A DNA stretch of 64,000 nucleotides from Paenibacillus sp. ACRRX (GCF_022346885.1 NZ_JAKRNK010000010.1:62001-126000), one strand, 5' to 3'; counted from the first letter of the stretch, positions 18,005-28,349 are shown. A program made the numbers and translations. Notes: generated from the letters alone by a model not told the origin.

Positions 18005-18700
18005 CTATCCAGAGATCGTTCCGGCAAGTGGGGCTTCAACGCCGATCGCTTGGCGATAAGCTTCCATATAACGTTCAGCTTGACGTCGGACATGAGACAT
18101 GTCGCCAGTAGCTACGGCGTCTTTGGTCAGATCTGAGCCAATTCCTACCGCAACCGCTCCCGCACGAATCCAGTCTGCCAAGTTCTTCACATTTACGCCG
18201 CCAGTCGGCATAAAGTTGGCTTGCGGCAAAGGTCCTTTCATCGTCTTAATGATGGACGGCTCGTACAGATTACCCGGGAACAGCTTCACAATATCAACTC
18301 CCAGTTCCAAAGCTTGCTGAACATCAGAGATTGTCATAACACCAGGGAGGACTGGCACACGATACAGATTGCATATTTTCACTGTGTCTGCTTGCAGGGA
18401 GGGACCAACCACGAATTCCGCACCTGCCAATATGCTAGCACGGGCCGTAGATGCATCAAGTACAGTGCCTGCTCCTATGATGGCAAATGAAAGTTGGCTA
18501 TTCGGATCGCTCGAATATCGGGTGCGTAATTGCTCGATCGCTTGTAATGCACGAGGAACCGTCAGTGTGATTTCAATGACTTTGATCCCCCCCGCAATCG
18601 CCTCCTCTGCCATCTCTACAACTTGCTCTGCCGAATCCGCACGTAACACCGCAACTACACCACATGCTTGAATTTGCTGCAGCAAACGAATTTTGTTCAT
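18005..18700 (-). CDS. kdgA: 2-dehydro-3-deoxy-phosphogluconate / 4-hydroxy-2-oxoglutarate aldolase
   Basis: A class I aldolase splitting KDPG into pyruvate and glyceraldehyde-3-phosphate, 231 aa. The Glu of VIEITLTVPRALQ and the Schiff-base Lys in VDIVKLFPGNLY are in place, as is the phosphate-binding MPTGGVN. The frame is open seven codons further, but GAGGAG eight bases before ATG 18700 decides the start. It follows the KDG kinase gene on the same strand (208-base gap containing a 13-bp inverted repeat). The pair would handle 2-keto-3-deoxygluconate from pectin or uronic acids. No upstream uronate genes are in view. Confidence 0.92.
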   Translation of the reverse strand: MNKIRLLQQIQACGVVAVLRADSAEQVVEMAEEAIAGGIKVIEITLTVPRALQAIEQLRTRYSSDPNSQLSFAIIGAGTVLDASTARASILAGAEFVVGPSLQADTVKICNLYRVPVLPGVMTISDVQQALELGVDIVKLFPGNLYEPSIIKTMKGPLPQANFMPTGGVNVKNLADWIRAGAVAVGIGSDLTKDAVATGDMSHVRRQAERYMEAYRQAIGVEAPLAGTISG

Positions 18701-18786
18701 CTCTGACACTCCTCTTCCCATGAGTTATTAGTCTGTCTGTATAACCGGTATACGCTTAACCAAACCGTGTAAATCCCATGATGATC

Positions 18787-18824
18787 TTGTGTGACGAATA
18801 TGAGCCCACGCATTCGTCACACAA
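18787..18824. repeat. 13-bp perfect inverted repeat between kdgK and kdgA
   Basis: TTGTGTGACGAAT and ATTCGTCACACAA are separated by 12 bases. There is no T-run on either side, so it is either an operator or an mRNA stem-loop within the operon. Confidence 0.6.
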
Positions 18825-18908
18825 TTATTCTAGTTGTAGTGTACAAATGACCATACACGAACGTGTAGCAGCAAAGTCTGCAGTAGAAAGCCATTCCTCA
18901 GTGATTGC

Positions 18909-19880
18909 TTAACGCTCGATATGTACAGCGTGGTTCAGCTTATCCTGCACTTGCGCCCATGTAGGCAGCGCTTCCCAGTCGCCAAATGCCTGCACGACCA
19001 TCGCACCCATGACATTGCCTAATTGAACTGCCTCCACAATGTCATAACCCCGAACGATTCCTGACAGCAGCCCTGAGCAGAACGCATCACCCGCTCCGAC
19101 CGTATCCACCACGTGCTGCACAGGTGTATAGGGAACACGGCTCACTTGTGAGCCACGTACGACATAGTTCGTGCCGAGTCCGCCCTTCACAATACAAGTC
19201 GCAGATAACTGACCCAAACGATTAAAAATCGCTTGCTCATCCTCAGTGCCGTAGAGCAGTTTCAGTTCATCCAGGCCGGGCAGAAAATAATCCACCTCAT
19301 CCGCCAGCGGAAGCAATTCCGCCCGTGCCTGCTCAATCGGCCACAATTTCAAGCGCAGGTTCGGGTCAAAGCTTACTTTAACACCTGTGTCCTTGGCGAT
19401 TCGAACTGCCGCTTGGACCGTGTCAGCACAACTGCTGCTCAGCGCGCACGTAATGCCTGTCACGTGAAGCAGCTTAGCCGAACGAATGTAGTCCTGATCC
19501 AAATCATCAGGCTTCATACGGCTTGCAGCCGAATGCTTGCGGTAATAGTATACCGAGGAATGTCCGGCTACCGCCTCACGCATCATGACACCTGTTGCTT
19601 CATCCATGCATAATTGAACACGGGACACGTCCACACCTTCTCCGCGTACCGCTTTCATAATATAGCGCCCTAGCGGATCGAGCCCTAGCCGACTAAACCA
19701 TCCAACGCGGTGGCCAAGCCTTGACAAGCCGATCGCCACATTGCTTTCTGCTCCACCAAAAGACTTCATAACCGTCTGCGCATATTCCAGACCCCGCGTA
19801 TCTGCGGAACTGAACAATGCCATCGATTCCCCAAACGTAACGACGTCAGGCGTTACGACTTGATCTGACAACGCTTCCAT
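18909..19880 (-). CDS. kdgK: 2-dehydro-3-deoxygluconokinase, PfkB family
   Basis: Phosphorylates 2-keto-3-deoxygluconate with ATP. The PfkB/ribokinase fold is visible from FGESMALFS, the GGAESNVAIGLSRLG signature and the C-terminal DTVGAGDAFCSGLL, which carries the catalytic Asp and anion hole. At 323 aa it has the normal length. GGGGAGG lies nine bases before the ATG. The neighbour kdgA makes KDG the best substrate assignment, though other PfkB sugars are possible from sequence alone. Confidence 0.87.
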   Translation of the reverse strand: MEALSDQVVTPDVVTFGESMALFSSADTRGLEYAQTVMKSFGGAESNVAIGLSRLGHRVGWFSRLGLDPLGRYIMKAVRGEGVDVSRVQLCMDEATGVMMREAVAGHSSVYYYRKHSAASRMKPDDLDQDYIRSAKLLHVTGITCALSSSCADTVQAAVRIAKDTGVKVSFDPNLRLKLWPIEQARAELLPLADEVDYFLPGLDELKLLYGTEDEQAIFNRLGQLSATCIVKGGLGTNYVVRGSQVSRVPYTPVQHVVDTVGAGDAFCSGLLSGIVRGYDIVEAVQLGNVMGAMVVQAFGDWEALPTWAQVQDKLNHAVHIER

Positions 19881-20011
19881 CCCGATGTGCCCTCCCCACA
19901 GCCGTTGTTATGCCCTCTAGTTTAAACGTGCTTCCAAATATCGTCAATCCAGATCTTCTACAACATTCTGACAATTTGCTGCTTATCCCCAGTTCTCCTG
20001 AACCTCGTTCC

Positions 20012-20758
20012 TTATATACATAAGGCAAGCGAGAATGCAGTCATCACACTAAATGCAATCTCCGAGATGCCAACCTGCTTAATCGTTACACGCTGATTGG
20101 GCATCCATACGGCTCTGAAAAATAGAAGCCCAAAGGGAAGCGCCAGCCATGGCGACAATAACAATCCAACGGTAGCACCTGCCACAATATGTACCGTAAC
20201 AGACCCTACATAGTAGTTCTTGTTTCCCTTTTCACGTATCATCGTTTTAACATAAAATATAGTCCCCACAAAATAAAGTACACAAGCCGCACACAAACGC
20301 CATGCCAAGCTCCATGCTGTACCTCCACCAACTTCAAAAGCTATGATCAGCATCCAGCAAAATTGCAATACGGCAACTGCATCATTTAGAAAGTGACGTT
20401 CATTTTTGCGTTTCGCAAACCAGATATGAACCAAATAACACGGCAGCATAACTGCTCCCATCCACCAAATGTCCAAACGGCAGCTTAACAAGATGACGCC
20501 GGACACAAGCAGCACAGTGCCCCATACGAGATATGCTCTCTTATACGCTGCATATTTACTAGTCTTTACTCCTTGCAGGAAAGCAAATGAACCACAATAA
20601 GCCGAGAACCAGGCTGCAGCAAGCCAGAGATGCGTCCAATTCGGCTTTGCTGCAAGCATCCCCAGTAGGAATGGAATGATCAACATCGCCCATGCACCAT
20701 GCTGGTTTGGAATGATAGGCATAGAACCCCGTTTGTTTTTCTTTGCTTGTAATGCCAT
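20012..20758 (-). CDS. YwiC-like polytopic membrane protein
   Basis: 248 aa, hydrophobic throughout, with about seven to eight membrane segments. The N-terminus after a short basic stretch reads PIIPNQHGAWAMLIIPFLLG, which is typical of the YwiC family. In B. subtilis ywiC sits beside narK-fnr and narGHJI, linking the family to anaerobic growth; its function is unknown. AAGGGGAG lies five bases before the ATG. It diverges from the acyltransferase gene, and the gap holds a perfect FNR/Rex-type palindrome. Confidence 0.8.
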   Translation of the reverse strand: MALQAKKNKRGSMPIIPNQHGAWAMLIIPFLLGMLAAKPNWTHLWLAAAWFSAYCGSFAFLQGVKTSKYAAYKRAYLVWGTVLLVSGVILLSCRLDIWWMGAVMLPCYLVHIWFAKRKNERHFLNDAVAVLQFCWMLIIAFEVGGGTAWSLAWRLCAACVLYFVGTIFYVKTMIREKGNKNYYVGSVTVHIVAGATVGLLLSPWLALPFGLLFFRAVWMPNQRVTIKQVGISEIAFSVMTAFSLALCI

Positions 20759-20886
20759 TTCGTCTCCCCTTGCACCATATTTTTCCGATGGATAACTATA
20801 TATTAATAGAAGTACCCGCTTCTGTCTAAGTGAATAAGGGAACGTTCAAACTTCTGTCAACTGTCATTTGTCAAACTCGCATTTTC

Positions 20887-20936
20887 TTGTGATGAATATC
20901 ACAATCCATCACAAGAACATATGCTATCTTTTGGGT
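20887..20936 (+). promoter_or_regulatory. FNR/Rex-type operator with class II promoter spacing
   Basis: TTGTGATGAATATCACAA (20887-20904) is a perfect palindrome in its arms. It fits Fnr (TGTGA-N6-TCACA) and nearly fits Rex (TTGTGAA-N4-TTCACAA). An extended -10, TGC-TATCTT (TATCTT 20925-20930), begins 30 bases after the centre, so the operator would sit at -41.5 of a rightward promoter. It may also serve ywiC leftward. Confidence 0.6.
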
Positions 20937-21019
20937 AGATAAAATATACCTCAAATGAGGAACGAAAAAATAGAGAAATCCTGCGCGTGGCCTGGGCTCA
21001 TCATGAGGAGGATACGAAC

Positions 21020-22111
21020 ATGTGGGAACGCAAGTTGCAGCATCCCATGCTTAGCAACGCGTCGATAAAGTCCCCTTGGAGTGGAGAGACTTTCGGCTTG
21101 AACTTAAGATTCTTGCTTATCGTTACTGTATTTGTAGCTAACGCAATTGAACCTTTAATCCATGCAATGCCTGAAATGAAAGCTTTGTTTCTGTGGATTT
21201 TTACGTTCCACATGCCTTTATTTGTAGGTGTTACCGGTTATTTCGCACGGTCCAATTTGTTTAGCGAGAAGGGTAATCGGATTTTGCGGCAGATCGCTTT
21301 GCAATATGTAGTGTTTCAATCGATCTACTCGCTATTGGATTATTTGCTGTTCCGTGTGCCTGGTGTTACACACTCCTTCTTTGTCCCTTATTTGCTCTTA
21401 TGGTTTCTAATCGGACATTTAGTCTGGAGAATAGTACTAAGAGTATTTATTCACAAAGGTGTCAAGCACCCTGTGTTGTGGTCGATTGCACTTGGCGTTT
21501 TGGTTGGCTTTATTCCTTTTGGCGGTGCTTGGTTTGCGATTTCTCGAACCTTCGTGTATTTGCCATTTTTCGTTATCGGTTACTCTTGCAGCTTGGAGTC
21601 CCTTCGCAAACGTGTGACCATACCTATTCGAATTATTGGAGCCCTTGTTTCTGCTGGACTGCTGGTAGGCTTATACTTATTAGCACCACAGATTGAACCA
21701 ATTTGGCTCATGAACAATATGACCTTTAATGAACTAGGCTGGATTCATGATGGCTTGTCGGCAATTATGCTTCGATTTGCAATATATTTGATTGAATTTA
21801 TCGCCTCAATCGCCTTTCTTGCTTGGGTGCCGCAGCGTATTTGCGCCATCACAGACTTGGGCCGACGGACATTGTACGTCTTTCTACTGCATGGCCTAAT
21901 CGTGAGGTTTGCAGAATATTTTGGCCTTTATCAACATGTCACAAGCGGAATTGCAGTATCTTTGCTCATTATATTTTCGATCGGTTGCACTGTTCTTCTC
22001 GCACAGCCTATCGTACGTAATATCGCTCACCCGTTGATCGAACCTAACGGAGAAGCTGTATTCGGCTGGGTACGACGCGACGCTTGGCGTCGGCGCATGA
22101 AGCATAGTTAG
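21020..22111 (+). CDS. acyltransferase-3 family membrane protein
   Basis: 363 aa with about ten membrane segments. The N-terminal FLLIVTVFVANAIEPLIHAM and FTFHMPLFVGVTGYFARSN fit integral membrane acyltransferases of the OafA/WecH/YrrM-like type, which O-acetylate or acylate surface sugars. The ATG at 21020 is preferred because AGGAGG stands eight bases before it; an upstream GTG at 20987 lacks this. A class II FNR/Rex-type promoter about 90 bases upstream suggests low-oxygen or redox control. The substrate is unknown. Confidence 0.75.
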   Translation: MWERKLQHPMLSNASIKSPWSGETFGLNLRFLLIVTVFVANAIEPLIHAMPEMKALFLWIFTFHMPLFVGVTGYFARSNLFSEKGNRILRQIALQYVVFQSIYSLLDYLLFRVPGVTHSFFVPYLLLWFLIGHLVWRIVLRVFIHKGVKHPVLWSIALGVLVGFIPFGGAWFAISRTFVYLPFFVIGYSCSLESLRKRVTIPIRIIGALVSAGLLVGLYLLAPQIEPIWLMNNMTFNELGWIHDGLSAIMLRFAIYLIEFIASIAFLAWVPQRICAITDLGRRTLYVFLLHGLIVRFAEYFGLYQHVTSGIAVSLLIIFSIGCTVLLAQPIVRNIAHPLIEPNGEAVFGWVRRDAWRRRMKHS

Positions 22112-22185
22112 CTCCCCCGCTAACACTTCACCCTCGATGCGTGACTCAGACGAATGCTTCACATACACCATACGCTTCACTCCTG

Positions 22186-22224
22186 CACAAGAGGCACAGC
22201 ACACGCTGTGCCTCTTGTGTCATT
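22186..22224 (+). terminator. strong hairpin after the acyltransferase gene
   Basis: A perfect 15-bp stem (CACAAGAGGCACAGC with its complement, four-base loop, 22186-22219), followed by TCATTT. Confidence 0.65.
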
Positions 22225-22489
22225 TACATTTGAAGTATGCATTCGTAATCAGCGCAACCTTACCGGTACAAGACTCCCGTCGTAATTATTAAATAATCAT
22301 CTGTAGTTCAATCCTCTCTAGAAATACAGCAGCAACCCTGCGTGAAAAATGTGAGGTTATAGCTATGAGAATTTCTTTCTATTTTACATGTGCAAGTCGC
22401 TAGAAAAAGCCCGTTAGTTATGATAGACTCATCATAATATACACAATTCATACGTTAATGCTATGAAGTAGAGAAGTGGAGGAATAACA

Positions 22490-24175
22490 ATGTCAGCCCC
22501 TAAGATGCGTTCAGACATGATTAAGAAAGGCTTCGACCGTGCACCACACCGCAGCCTGCTCCGTGCAGCTGGTGTAAAGGAAGAAGACTTTGATAAGCCG
22601 TTTATTGCCGTATGCAACTCTTATATCGATATCGTTCCTGGGCATGTCCACCTTCAAGAATTCGGCAAGATCGTTAAAGATGCGATTCGCGAAGCTGGCG
22701 GTGTTCCGTTTGAATTTAACACAATCGGTGTAGACGACGGCATCGCCATGGGTCACATTGGCATGCGTTATTCACTTCCAAGCCGTGATATTATTGCAGA
22801 TTCAGTAGAAACAGTCGTATCTGCGCATTGGTTCGACGGTATGGTCTGCATCCCGAACTGCGACAAGATTACTCCGGGTATGATTATGGGCGCACTGCGC
22901 TGCAACATTCCGACTGTATTTGTAAGTGGCGGCCCAATGAAAGCCGGTAAAGACTCCAATGGCCGTTCCATCTCCTTGTCAAGCGTATTTGAAGGGGTGG
23001 GCGCTTATCAAGCCGGCAAGATCGATGACAAAGGTCTGCTCGAGCTGGAGCAATATGGATGTCCAACATGTGGCTCTTGTTCCGGCATGTTTACAGCAAA
23101 TTCGATGAACTGCTTGGCAGAAGCGCTCGGTATCGCACTCCCTGGAAATGGTACCATTTTAGCTGTCTCCGCGGAACGTCGAGAGTTTGTAAAACGTTCT
23201 GCAAAACAGTTAATGGAAATCATCAAACTGGACATCAAGCCGCGTGATATCGTCACCCTTGAAGCGATCGACAATGCATTTGCACTAGATATGGCAATGG
23301 GTGGGTCCACGAATACAGTGCTGCATACACTAGCAATCGCACATGAAGCAGGCTTTGAATATCCTGTTGCCCGTATCAATGAGGTTGCTTCGCGCGTTCC
23401 TCATCTGTCCAAAGTAGCACCAGCATCCGATTATCATATTGAGGATATTCACGAAGCTGGCGGCGTTAGCGCTGTCCTGAATGAGCTGTTTAATAAAGAA
23501 GGGGCTCTGCATGGTGATTGTATTACTGTAACAGGCAAGACACTGCGTGAGAACGTAGCTGGCTGTGAGATTCAAAATACGGAAGTAATCCATAGACTCG
23601 ACAACCCACATTCCGAGCAAGGCGGACTTGCCGTATTGTTTGGTAATTTGGCACCTGAAGGCGCCATTATTAAAGTGGGTGCGGTTGATAAAGCTGTTGG
23701 AGGTCGCCACGTAGGTCCTGCAATCTGCTTTGATTCACAAGATGAGGCTCTTGAAGGCATTGCAAATGGCAAGGTTAAAGAAGGTCATGTCGTCGTTATC
23801 CGCTACGAAGGTCCTAAAGGTGGCCCAGGCATGCCAGAAATGCTTGCCCCGACATCACAGATTGTCGGCATGGGGCTAGGTGCCAAGGTAGGACTAATTA
23901 CAGACGGACGCTTCTCCGGCGCGTCTCGCGGCATTAGCATTGGCCATATTTCACCCGAAGCAGCTGAAGGGGGTCCTATCGCCTTTGTTGAGGATGGAGA
24001 CATCATCGATCTAGACTTGATTAACCGTAAGATTGAGCTGCAAGTATCGGATGAAGTTCTGGAACAACGTAGAGCGAACTGGAAAGGTTTTGAGCCTAAG
24101 GTTAAGACTGGTTTGTTGGCCCGCTATTCCAAGCTAGTAACAAACGCCAGCCAAGGCGGTGTGTTAAAGGTATAA
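22490..24175 (+). CDS. ilvD: dihydroxy-acid dehydratase
   Basis: Third step of valine and isoleucine synthesis: converts dihydroxy-acids to 2-oxoacids using an Fe-S cluster. 561 aa, full length. Family landmarks are [23 protein letters not shown] and [19 protein letters not shown] with the cluster cysteines, and the C-terminal [24 protein letters not shown] is seven bases before the ATG. It stands alone rather than in an ilvBHC-leu operon. The 270-base leader shows a possible -10 (TAATAT near 22434) but no riboswitch or T-box that I can recognise. Confidence 0.96.
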   Translation: MSAPKMRSDMIKKGFDRAPHRSLLRAAGVKEEDFDKPFIAVCNSYIDIVPGHVHLQEFGKIVKDAIREAGGVPFEFNTIGVDDGIAMGHIGMRYSLPSRDIIADSVETVVSAHWFDGMVCIPNCDKITPGMIMGALRCNIPTVFVSGGPMKAGKDSNGRSISLSSVFEGVGAYQAGKIDDKGLLELEQYGCPTCGSCSGMFTANSMNCLAEALGIALPGNGTILAVSAERREFVKRSAKQLMEIIKLDIKPRDIVTLEAIDNAFALDMAMGGSTNTVLHTLAIAHEAGFEYPVARINEVASRVPHLSKVAPASDYHIEDIHEAGGVSAVLNELFNKEGALHGDCITVTGKTLRENVAGCEIQNTEVIHRLDNPHSEQGGLAVLFGNLAPEGAIIKVGAVDKAVGGRHVGPAICFDSQDEALEGIANGKVKEGHVVVIRYEGPKGGPGMPEMLAPTSQIVGMGLGAKVGLITDGRFSGASRGISIGHISPEAAEGGPIAFVEDGDIIDLDLINRKIELQVSDEVLEQRRANWKGFEPKVKTGLLARYSKLVTNASQGGVLKV

Positions 24176-24252
24176 GACGGAGTAACGCAGTTCGAGCCAG
24201 CTAAATATCGTTCTTCGGCATCATTATCATAATATTATCGTTTGTATATAGA

Positions 24253-24297
24253 GTGTCCTTGATTACTCCAACCGTGAGTGAATCAAGGGCATTTTTA
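24253..24297 (+). terminator. ilvD terminator
   Basis: CCTTGATT-ACTC pairs with GAGT-G-AATCAAGG, followed by GGCATTTTTA. Confidence 0.75.
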
Positions 24298-24431
24298 TAT
24301 TCGTTCTGGTTCAGTCTCCTGTTCAACAGTAGCGCTGCGGCATCTTAATTCGTCTTACAGCCGCTATCCATTATAGGTGTGTAATTGTAATCTAGTCGAG
24401 GGATTCTTGTGACAATATACCTTAAAGCTGT

Positions 24432-24473
24432 AAAAAAACACTCCTCTTCGTCATCAATAACGAAAAGGAGTGT
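24432..24473 (-). terminator. opp operon terminator
   Basis: On the minus strand ACACTCCT-TTCGT pairs with ACGAA-AGGAGTGT, then seven T residues. Confidence 0.9.
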
Positions 24474-24492
24474 TCATTAATAAGCATTAGTA

Positions 24493-25467
24493 TTAAAATT
24501 CACCAGCAAAGTGACAAGCTACGAAATGGTTTGACGCCATTTCCTCATACTTTGGTACCTGCTGCTTGCAGATTTCTTTAGCAAACGGACACCGTGTATG
24601 GAACTTACAGCCGCTAGGCGGGTTCGCCGGGCTTGGAATGTCTCCTTGAAGTACAATACGTTCAGACTTACGTGTCGGGTCCGGTACTGGGATTGCAGAG
24701 AGCAGCGCCTTCGTATAAGGATGAAGAGGTCTAGCAAACAACTCTTCACGCGGTGCCATCTCTACCATTGAGCCTAAGTACATAACACCAATCCGATTGC
24801 ATAAGTGCTCAACGACCGACAGGTCATGAGAGATAAACAAATAAGTCAGGTTTTTTTGTTCTTGCAAATCACTCAACAAGTTGATGATCTGTGCCTGAAT
24901 CGAAACGTCCAACGCAGATACAGGTTCATCAGCCACAATAAACTCTGGATTCATAATAAGTGCACGTGCAATACCAATCCGCTGACGCTGTCCCCCTGAG
25001 AATTCATGAGGATAACGATCAATATGATAAGGAGCAAGACCACAAATCGACAATATTTCTTTTACACGATCACGAATTTCATGTTTGGACACAAGACCGT
25101 GATCAACAAGAGCCTCGCCGATTGCTGTACCAACGTTAATTCGAGGGTTCAAGGAACTGTAAGGATCCTGGAAAACCAATTGCATCTTAGGTCGCATCGC
25201 ACGAAGTTCCTTGCGAGATAATTCATGCAGGTCGGTACCTTTGAACTTAACCGTGCCTTCCGTCTTTTCAAGCAGACGTAAGATGGTACGACCAGTGGTC
25301 GATTTTCCACAACCAGACTCGCCTACTAACCCAAGGGCTTCCCCTTTGTTCAGCGTAAACGAGATGTCGTCTACTGCACGGACGTGGCCCACTGTACGCT
25401 GCATAATACCGCCTTGAATAGGGAAGTATTTCTTAAGATGATTAACTTCTAATAATGGCTCTGTCAT
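24493..25467 (-). CDS. oligopeptide/dipeptide ABC transporter ATPase (OppF-like)
   Basis: 324 aa cytoplasmic ATPase. Walker A is GESGCGKST, the signature is LSGGQRQRIGIARAL, and Walker B is FIVADEP. The C-terminal oligopeptide-transporter extension has the Cys-rich CKFHTRCPFAKEICKQQ, which in relatives holds an Fe-S cluster or is structural. Its start overlaps the stop of the OppD-like gene by one base (TAATG), so translation is coupled. Last gene of the five-gene operon before a strong terminator. Confidence 0.92.
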   Translation of the reverse strand: MTEPLLEVNHLKKYFPIQGGIMQRTVGHVRAVDDISFTLNKGEALGLVGESGCGKSTTGRTILRLLEKTEGTVKFKGTDLHELSRKELRAMRPKMQLVFQDPYSSLNPRINVGTAIGEALVDHGLVSKHEIRDRVKEILSICGLAPYHIDRYPHEFSGGQRQRIGIARALIMNPEFIVADEPVSALDVSIQAQIINLLSDLQEQKNLTYLFISHDLSVVEHLCNRIGVMYLGSMVEMAPREELFARPLHPYTKALLSAIPVPDPTRKSERIVLQGDIPSPANPPSGCKFHTRCPFAKEICKQQVPKYEEMASNHFVACHFAGEF

Positions 25468-26447
25468 TAAGCTTCCCCACCTTTCTCATAAAGCCAACAA
25501 GCAGCTTTGTGGCGATTCTCATACGTGTTAAGTGGTGGCTGTTTGTCCACACAGATCGACATGCAGTGTTCGCAGCGATCATTAAAGTAACAGTTGTTTC
25601 CTAAAGATACTGGGTTAGGAACTTGACCCGGAATGGTGTACAACCGGGATTGGCGTTGATTAATAATCGGCTTAGCCCGAAGCAAGCCCTGTGTATAAGG
25701 ATGCTTAGGATTTTTGAACAGCTCATGAACGGGAGCTTCTTCAATCACCTTGCCCGCATACATAACGACTACATGGTCAGCCATTTCCGCTACGACACCC
25801 AGGTCATGCGTAATCAGCATAATTGCCGTCTTAAATTCGCTCTTAATATTACGCATCAAGTCAAGAATCTGAGCTTGAATCGTTACATCAAGCGCTGTAG
25901 TTGGCTCATCCGCGATCAACAGCTTCGGATCACAGCTTAGTGCAATCGCGATCATGATCCGCTGACGCATACCGCCCGACAATTCATGCGGATAAGAATT
26001 GAAGATTTCAGCGGCACGTGGAATGCCTACCAATTCGATCAGCTCGATAGAACGTTTCTTCGCTTCTTTTTTCGACATACCTTTATGAATAATAAGCGGT
26101 TCTGAAATTTGTTCACCGATCTTGAACACCGGGTTAAGCGATGTCATCGGCTCTTGGAAAATCATCGCAATCTCATTACCACGAATATTACGCATCTGAC
26201 GTTCTTTTAATTGCAGTAAGTCTTCACCATTATATAAAATCTGCCCGCCTTCTGTCTTACCTGGAGGCGATACAAGGCGCATGAGGGACATCGCGGTAAC
26301 ACTTTTACCGCAGCCGGACTCGCCGACTACACAAAGTGTTTCCCCTTCTTTAATCGCGAAGCTGACATCATTTACGGCCTTGACCACACCACCACTCGTG
26401 TAGAAGTTCGTACGCAGATTACGGAATTCAACTAAGTTGTTAGCCAT
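25467..26447 (-). CDS. oligopeptide/dipeptide ABC transporter ATPase (OppD-like)
   Basis: 326 aa. Walker [16 protein letters not shown], signature [15 protein letters not shown] and Walker [13 protein letters not shown] are present, with the OppD-type C-terminus including [14 protein letters not shown]. It pairs with the OppF-like ATPase to power import. TAGGAGG lies six bases before the ATG. It is ten bases from the OppC-like gene. Confidence 0.92.
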   Translation of the reverse strand: MANNLVEFRNLRTNFYTSGGVVKAVNDVSFAIKEGETLCVVGESGCGKSVTAMSLMRLVSPPGKTEGGQILYNGEDLLQLKERQMRNIRGNEIAMIFQEPMTSLNPVFKIGEQISEPLIIHKGMSKKEAKKRSIELIELVGIPRAAEIFNSYPHELSGGMRQRIMIAIALSCDPKLLIADEPTTALDVTIQAQILDLMRNIKSEFKTAIMLITHDLGVVAEMADHVVVMYAGKVIEEAPVHELFKNPKHPYTQGLLRAKPIINQRQSRLYTIPGQVPNPVSLGNNCYFNDRCEHCMSICVDKQPPLNTYENRHKAACWLYEKGGEA

Positions 26448-26456
26448 AACGTCCTC

Positions 26457-27377
26457 CTACTTCTTCATTTTCGGATCGAGTGCGTCACGCAAGCCGTCAC
26501 CAATAACGTTTATTGCTATAACCGTCATAAAGATACACACACCAGGTGGAATCCATAACCAAGGTCTTTTCTTAAAGTCTATCAAGTTGTTGGCTGCAGA
26601 GATCATATTCCCCCATGATGGTGTAGGTGGCACAACCCCAATACCGAGGTAGCTAAGAACCGACTCCATCAAAATCGCACCGGCAACAGATAATGTCGCT
26701 ACAACTATTATAATCGGAATTGTATTTGGAATCAGGTGACGGAAAATTTTACGTTTATCACGTAACCCAAGAACTTCTGCTGCCTGCATAAACTCTTGCT
26801 CCCGAAGGGTCAGTATTTGTCCCCTTACAAGGCGGGCCAAGCCTGGCCAGCTCATAAATCCGAGCAAGAACATAACTAAATATATCCGTTGGTCTGGCGG
26901 AACCTGAATATCCGACAATACAGCTCCAAGTATAATCAGGAGCGGCAAAGCAGGAATAGACAACATAATATCCGCAAACCGCATTATGATCGTATCGACC
27001 CACCCGCGGTAATACCCCGCCAATGCTCCAAGTGTACTGCCGATAGCCACCGATACCATCATTGCCACAAGGCCCACTAACAATGAAATCCGACCTGCAA
27101 GCATTACACGAAGTAAGATATCGCGTCCTAGCTTATCTGTACCTAACCAATGCGAAGCGGAAGGCCCCTTGTTGCTAGCCCCTGACATCGTCTCCAAAGA
27201 ATACGGAGAAAAAAACGGACCGATAAAACAAATTAAGAACATCAATATAATAACGATGAGTCCAGACATTGCAGTCTTATTTCTGCGCAGCTGCCGAAAT
27301 GCTAGCGTCCACGGGGAAGCTGGTTTTGTCTTTGGCATTTCTGCGTTAGTCGATGTTGAATCTACTGCTTGAGCCAC
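26457..27377 (-). CDS. oligopeptide/dipeptide ABC transporter permease (OppC-like)
   Basis: 306 aa. A cytoplasmic N-terminal tail, one membrane helix near residues 38-58 (SGLIVIILMFLICFIGPFF), an external loop and then five more helices. The permease EAA loop reads EVLGLRDKRKIFRHLIPN. The start codon is GTG with AGGGGA seven bases upstream. It forms the channel with the OppB-like permease, from which it is 15 bases away. Confidence 0.92.
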   Translation of the reverse strand: MAQAVDSTSTNAEMPKTKPASPWTLAFRQLRRNKTAMSGLIVIILMFLICFIGPFFSPYSLETMSGASNKGPSASHWLGTDKLGRDILLRVMLAGRISLLVGLVAMMVSVAIGSTLGALAGYYRGWVDTIIMRFADIMLSIPALPLLIILGAVLSDIQVPPDQRIYLVMFLLGFMSWPGLARLVRGQILTLREQEFMQAAEVLGLRDKRKIFRHLIPNTIPIIIVVATLSVAGAILMESVLSYLGIGVVPPTPSWGNMISAANNLIDFKKRPWLWIPPGVCIFMTVIAINVIGDGLRDALDPKMKK

Positions 27378-27392
27378 TATTCATTCCCCTTT

Positions 27393-28349
27393 CTATTTCA
27401 TGCGGACACGCGGGTCAGCAATACGGTACAGCATATCGGACACGAAGTTGCCGACAAGCGTCAACGCTGCCAAGAACATCGTAAAGCCCATCAACAAGAA
27501 GTAATCACGTGACTGAAGTGCGGCTAAGTTAATCTTACCAATACCAGGCCAGTTAAATACTTGTTCCGTAATCATCGCACCCGAGAATAGAGCAGGAATC
27601 TCCATCCCAAGAAGAGTGATCGCTGGAAGCAACGCGTTTCGAAGCGCATGCTTAAATATTACTGTACTTGGCTTAACACCTTTGGCACGAGCAGTACGAA
27701 TGTAATCCTGACGTACAACCTCCAGCATGCTTGTCCGGAAGTAACGTGTCAGACCACCAACGCTAAGGGCAGTAAGCACGGAGATAGGCAGCCACATATG
27801 CTGAACCAAATCCCATACCTTAGCTAATCCTGTTGCATTGCTACCTGTTGTATACATTCCACCTACTGGCGCCCACTTCATATCAACGGCAAAGAACTTG
27901 ATCGCTAATAGTCCGATAAAGAAGGAAGGTAAGGACATCAAGGCAAAGACAAGAAACGTAATGATACCATCAAAGAATGAATATTGCCTGATCGCTGAGT
28001 ACACGCCGACAAATATGGCAATCGTCCAGCTTAGCACGAGTACAATTGCAGCGATAATAAAGGAATTCCACATATAACGATTCATAACCGTTGTTACCGG
28101 CTGTTGATGCTGAGTGGACATCCCCAAGTCACCTTGGATCGTATTTTTAGCCCAAATAAAATATCTTTCATGAACCGGCTTATCCAAGCCGAACTTTTCT
28201 TTTAGCTCTGCTTTACGCGCGTCTGAAATGGTCTGTTTGGAGTCAATGAAGTTACCTGGCGCCATAGCAAACACACCAAACAATACGATTGATACGCCGA
28301 TGATCGTCGGAATAATCTGCAAAATGCGCCGTATTGCGTACTGTTTCAT
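27393..28349 (-). CDS. oligopeptide/dipeptide ABC transporter permease (OppB-like)
   Basis: 318 aa with six membrane helices. The family N-terminus IRRILQIIPTIIGVSIVLF and the EAA loop RTARAKGVKPSTVIFKHALRN are evident. AAGGAGG is seven bases before the ATG. It lies 82 bases after the binding-protein gene. The usual order (binding protein, B, C, D, F) is kept. Confidence 0.92.
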   Translation of the reverse strand: MKQYAIRRILQIIPTIIGVSIVLFGVFAMAPGNFIDSKQTISDARKAELKEKFGLDKPVHERYFIWAKNTIQGDLGMSTQHQQPVTTVMNRYMWNSFIIAAIVLVLSWTIAIFVGVYSAIRQYSFFDGIITFLVFALMSLPSFFIGLLAIKFFAVDMKWAPVGGMYTTGSNATGLAKVWDLVQHMWLPISVLTALSVGGLTRYFRTSMLEVVRQDYIRTARAKGVKPSTVIFKHALRNALLPAITLLGMEIPALFSGAMITEQVFNWPGIGKINLAALQSRDYFLLMGFTMFLAALTLVGNFVSDMLYRIADPRVRMK

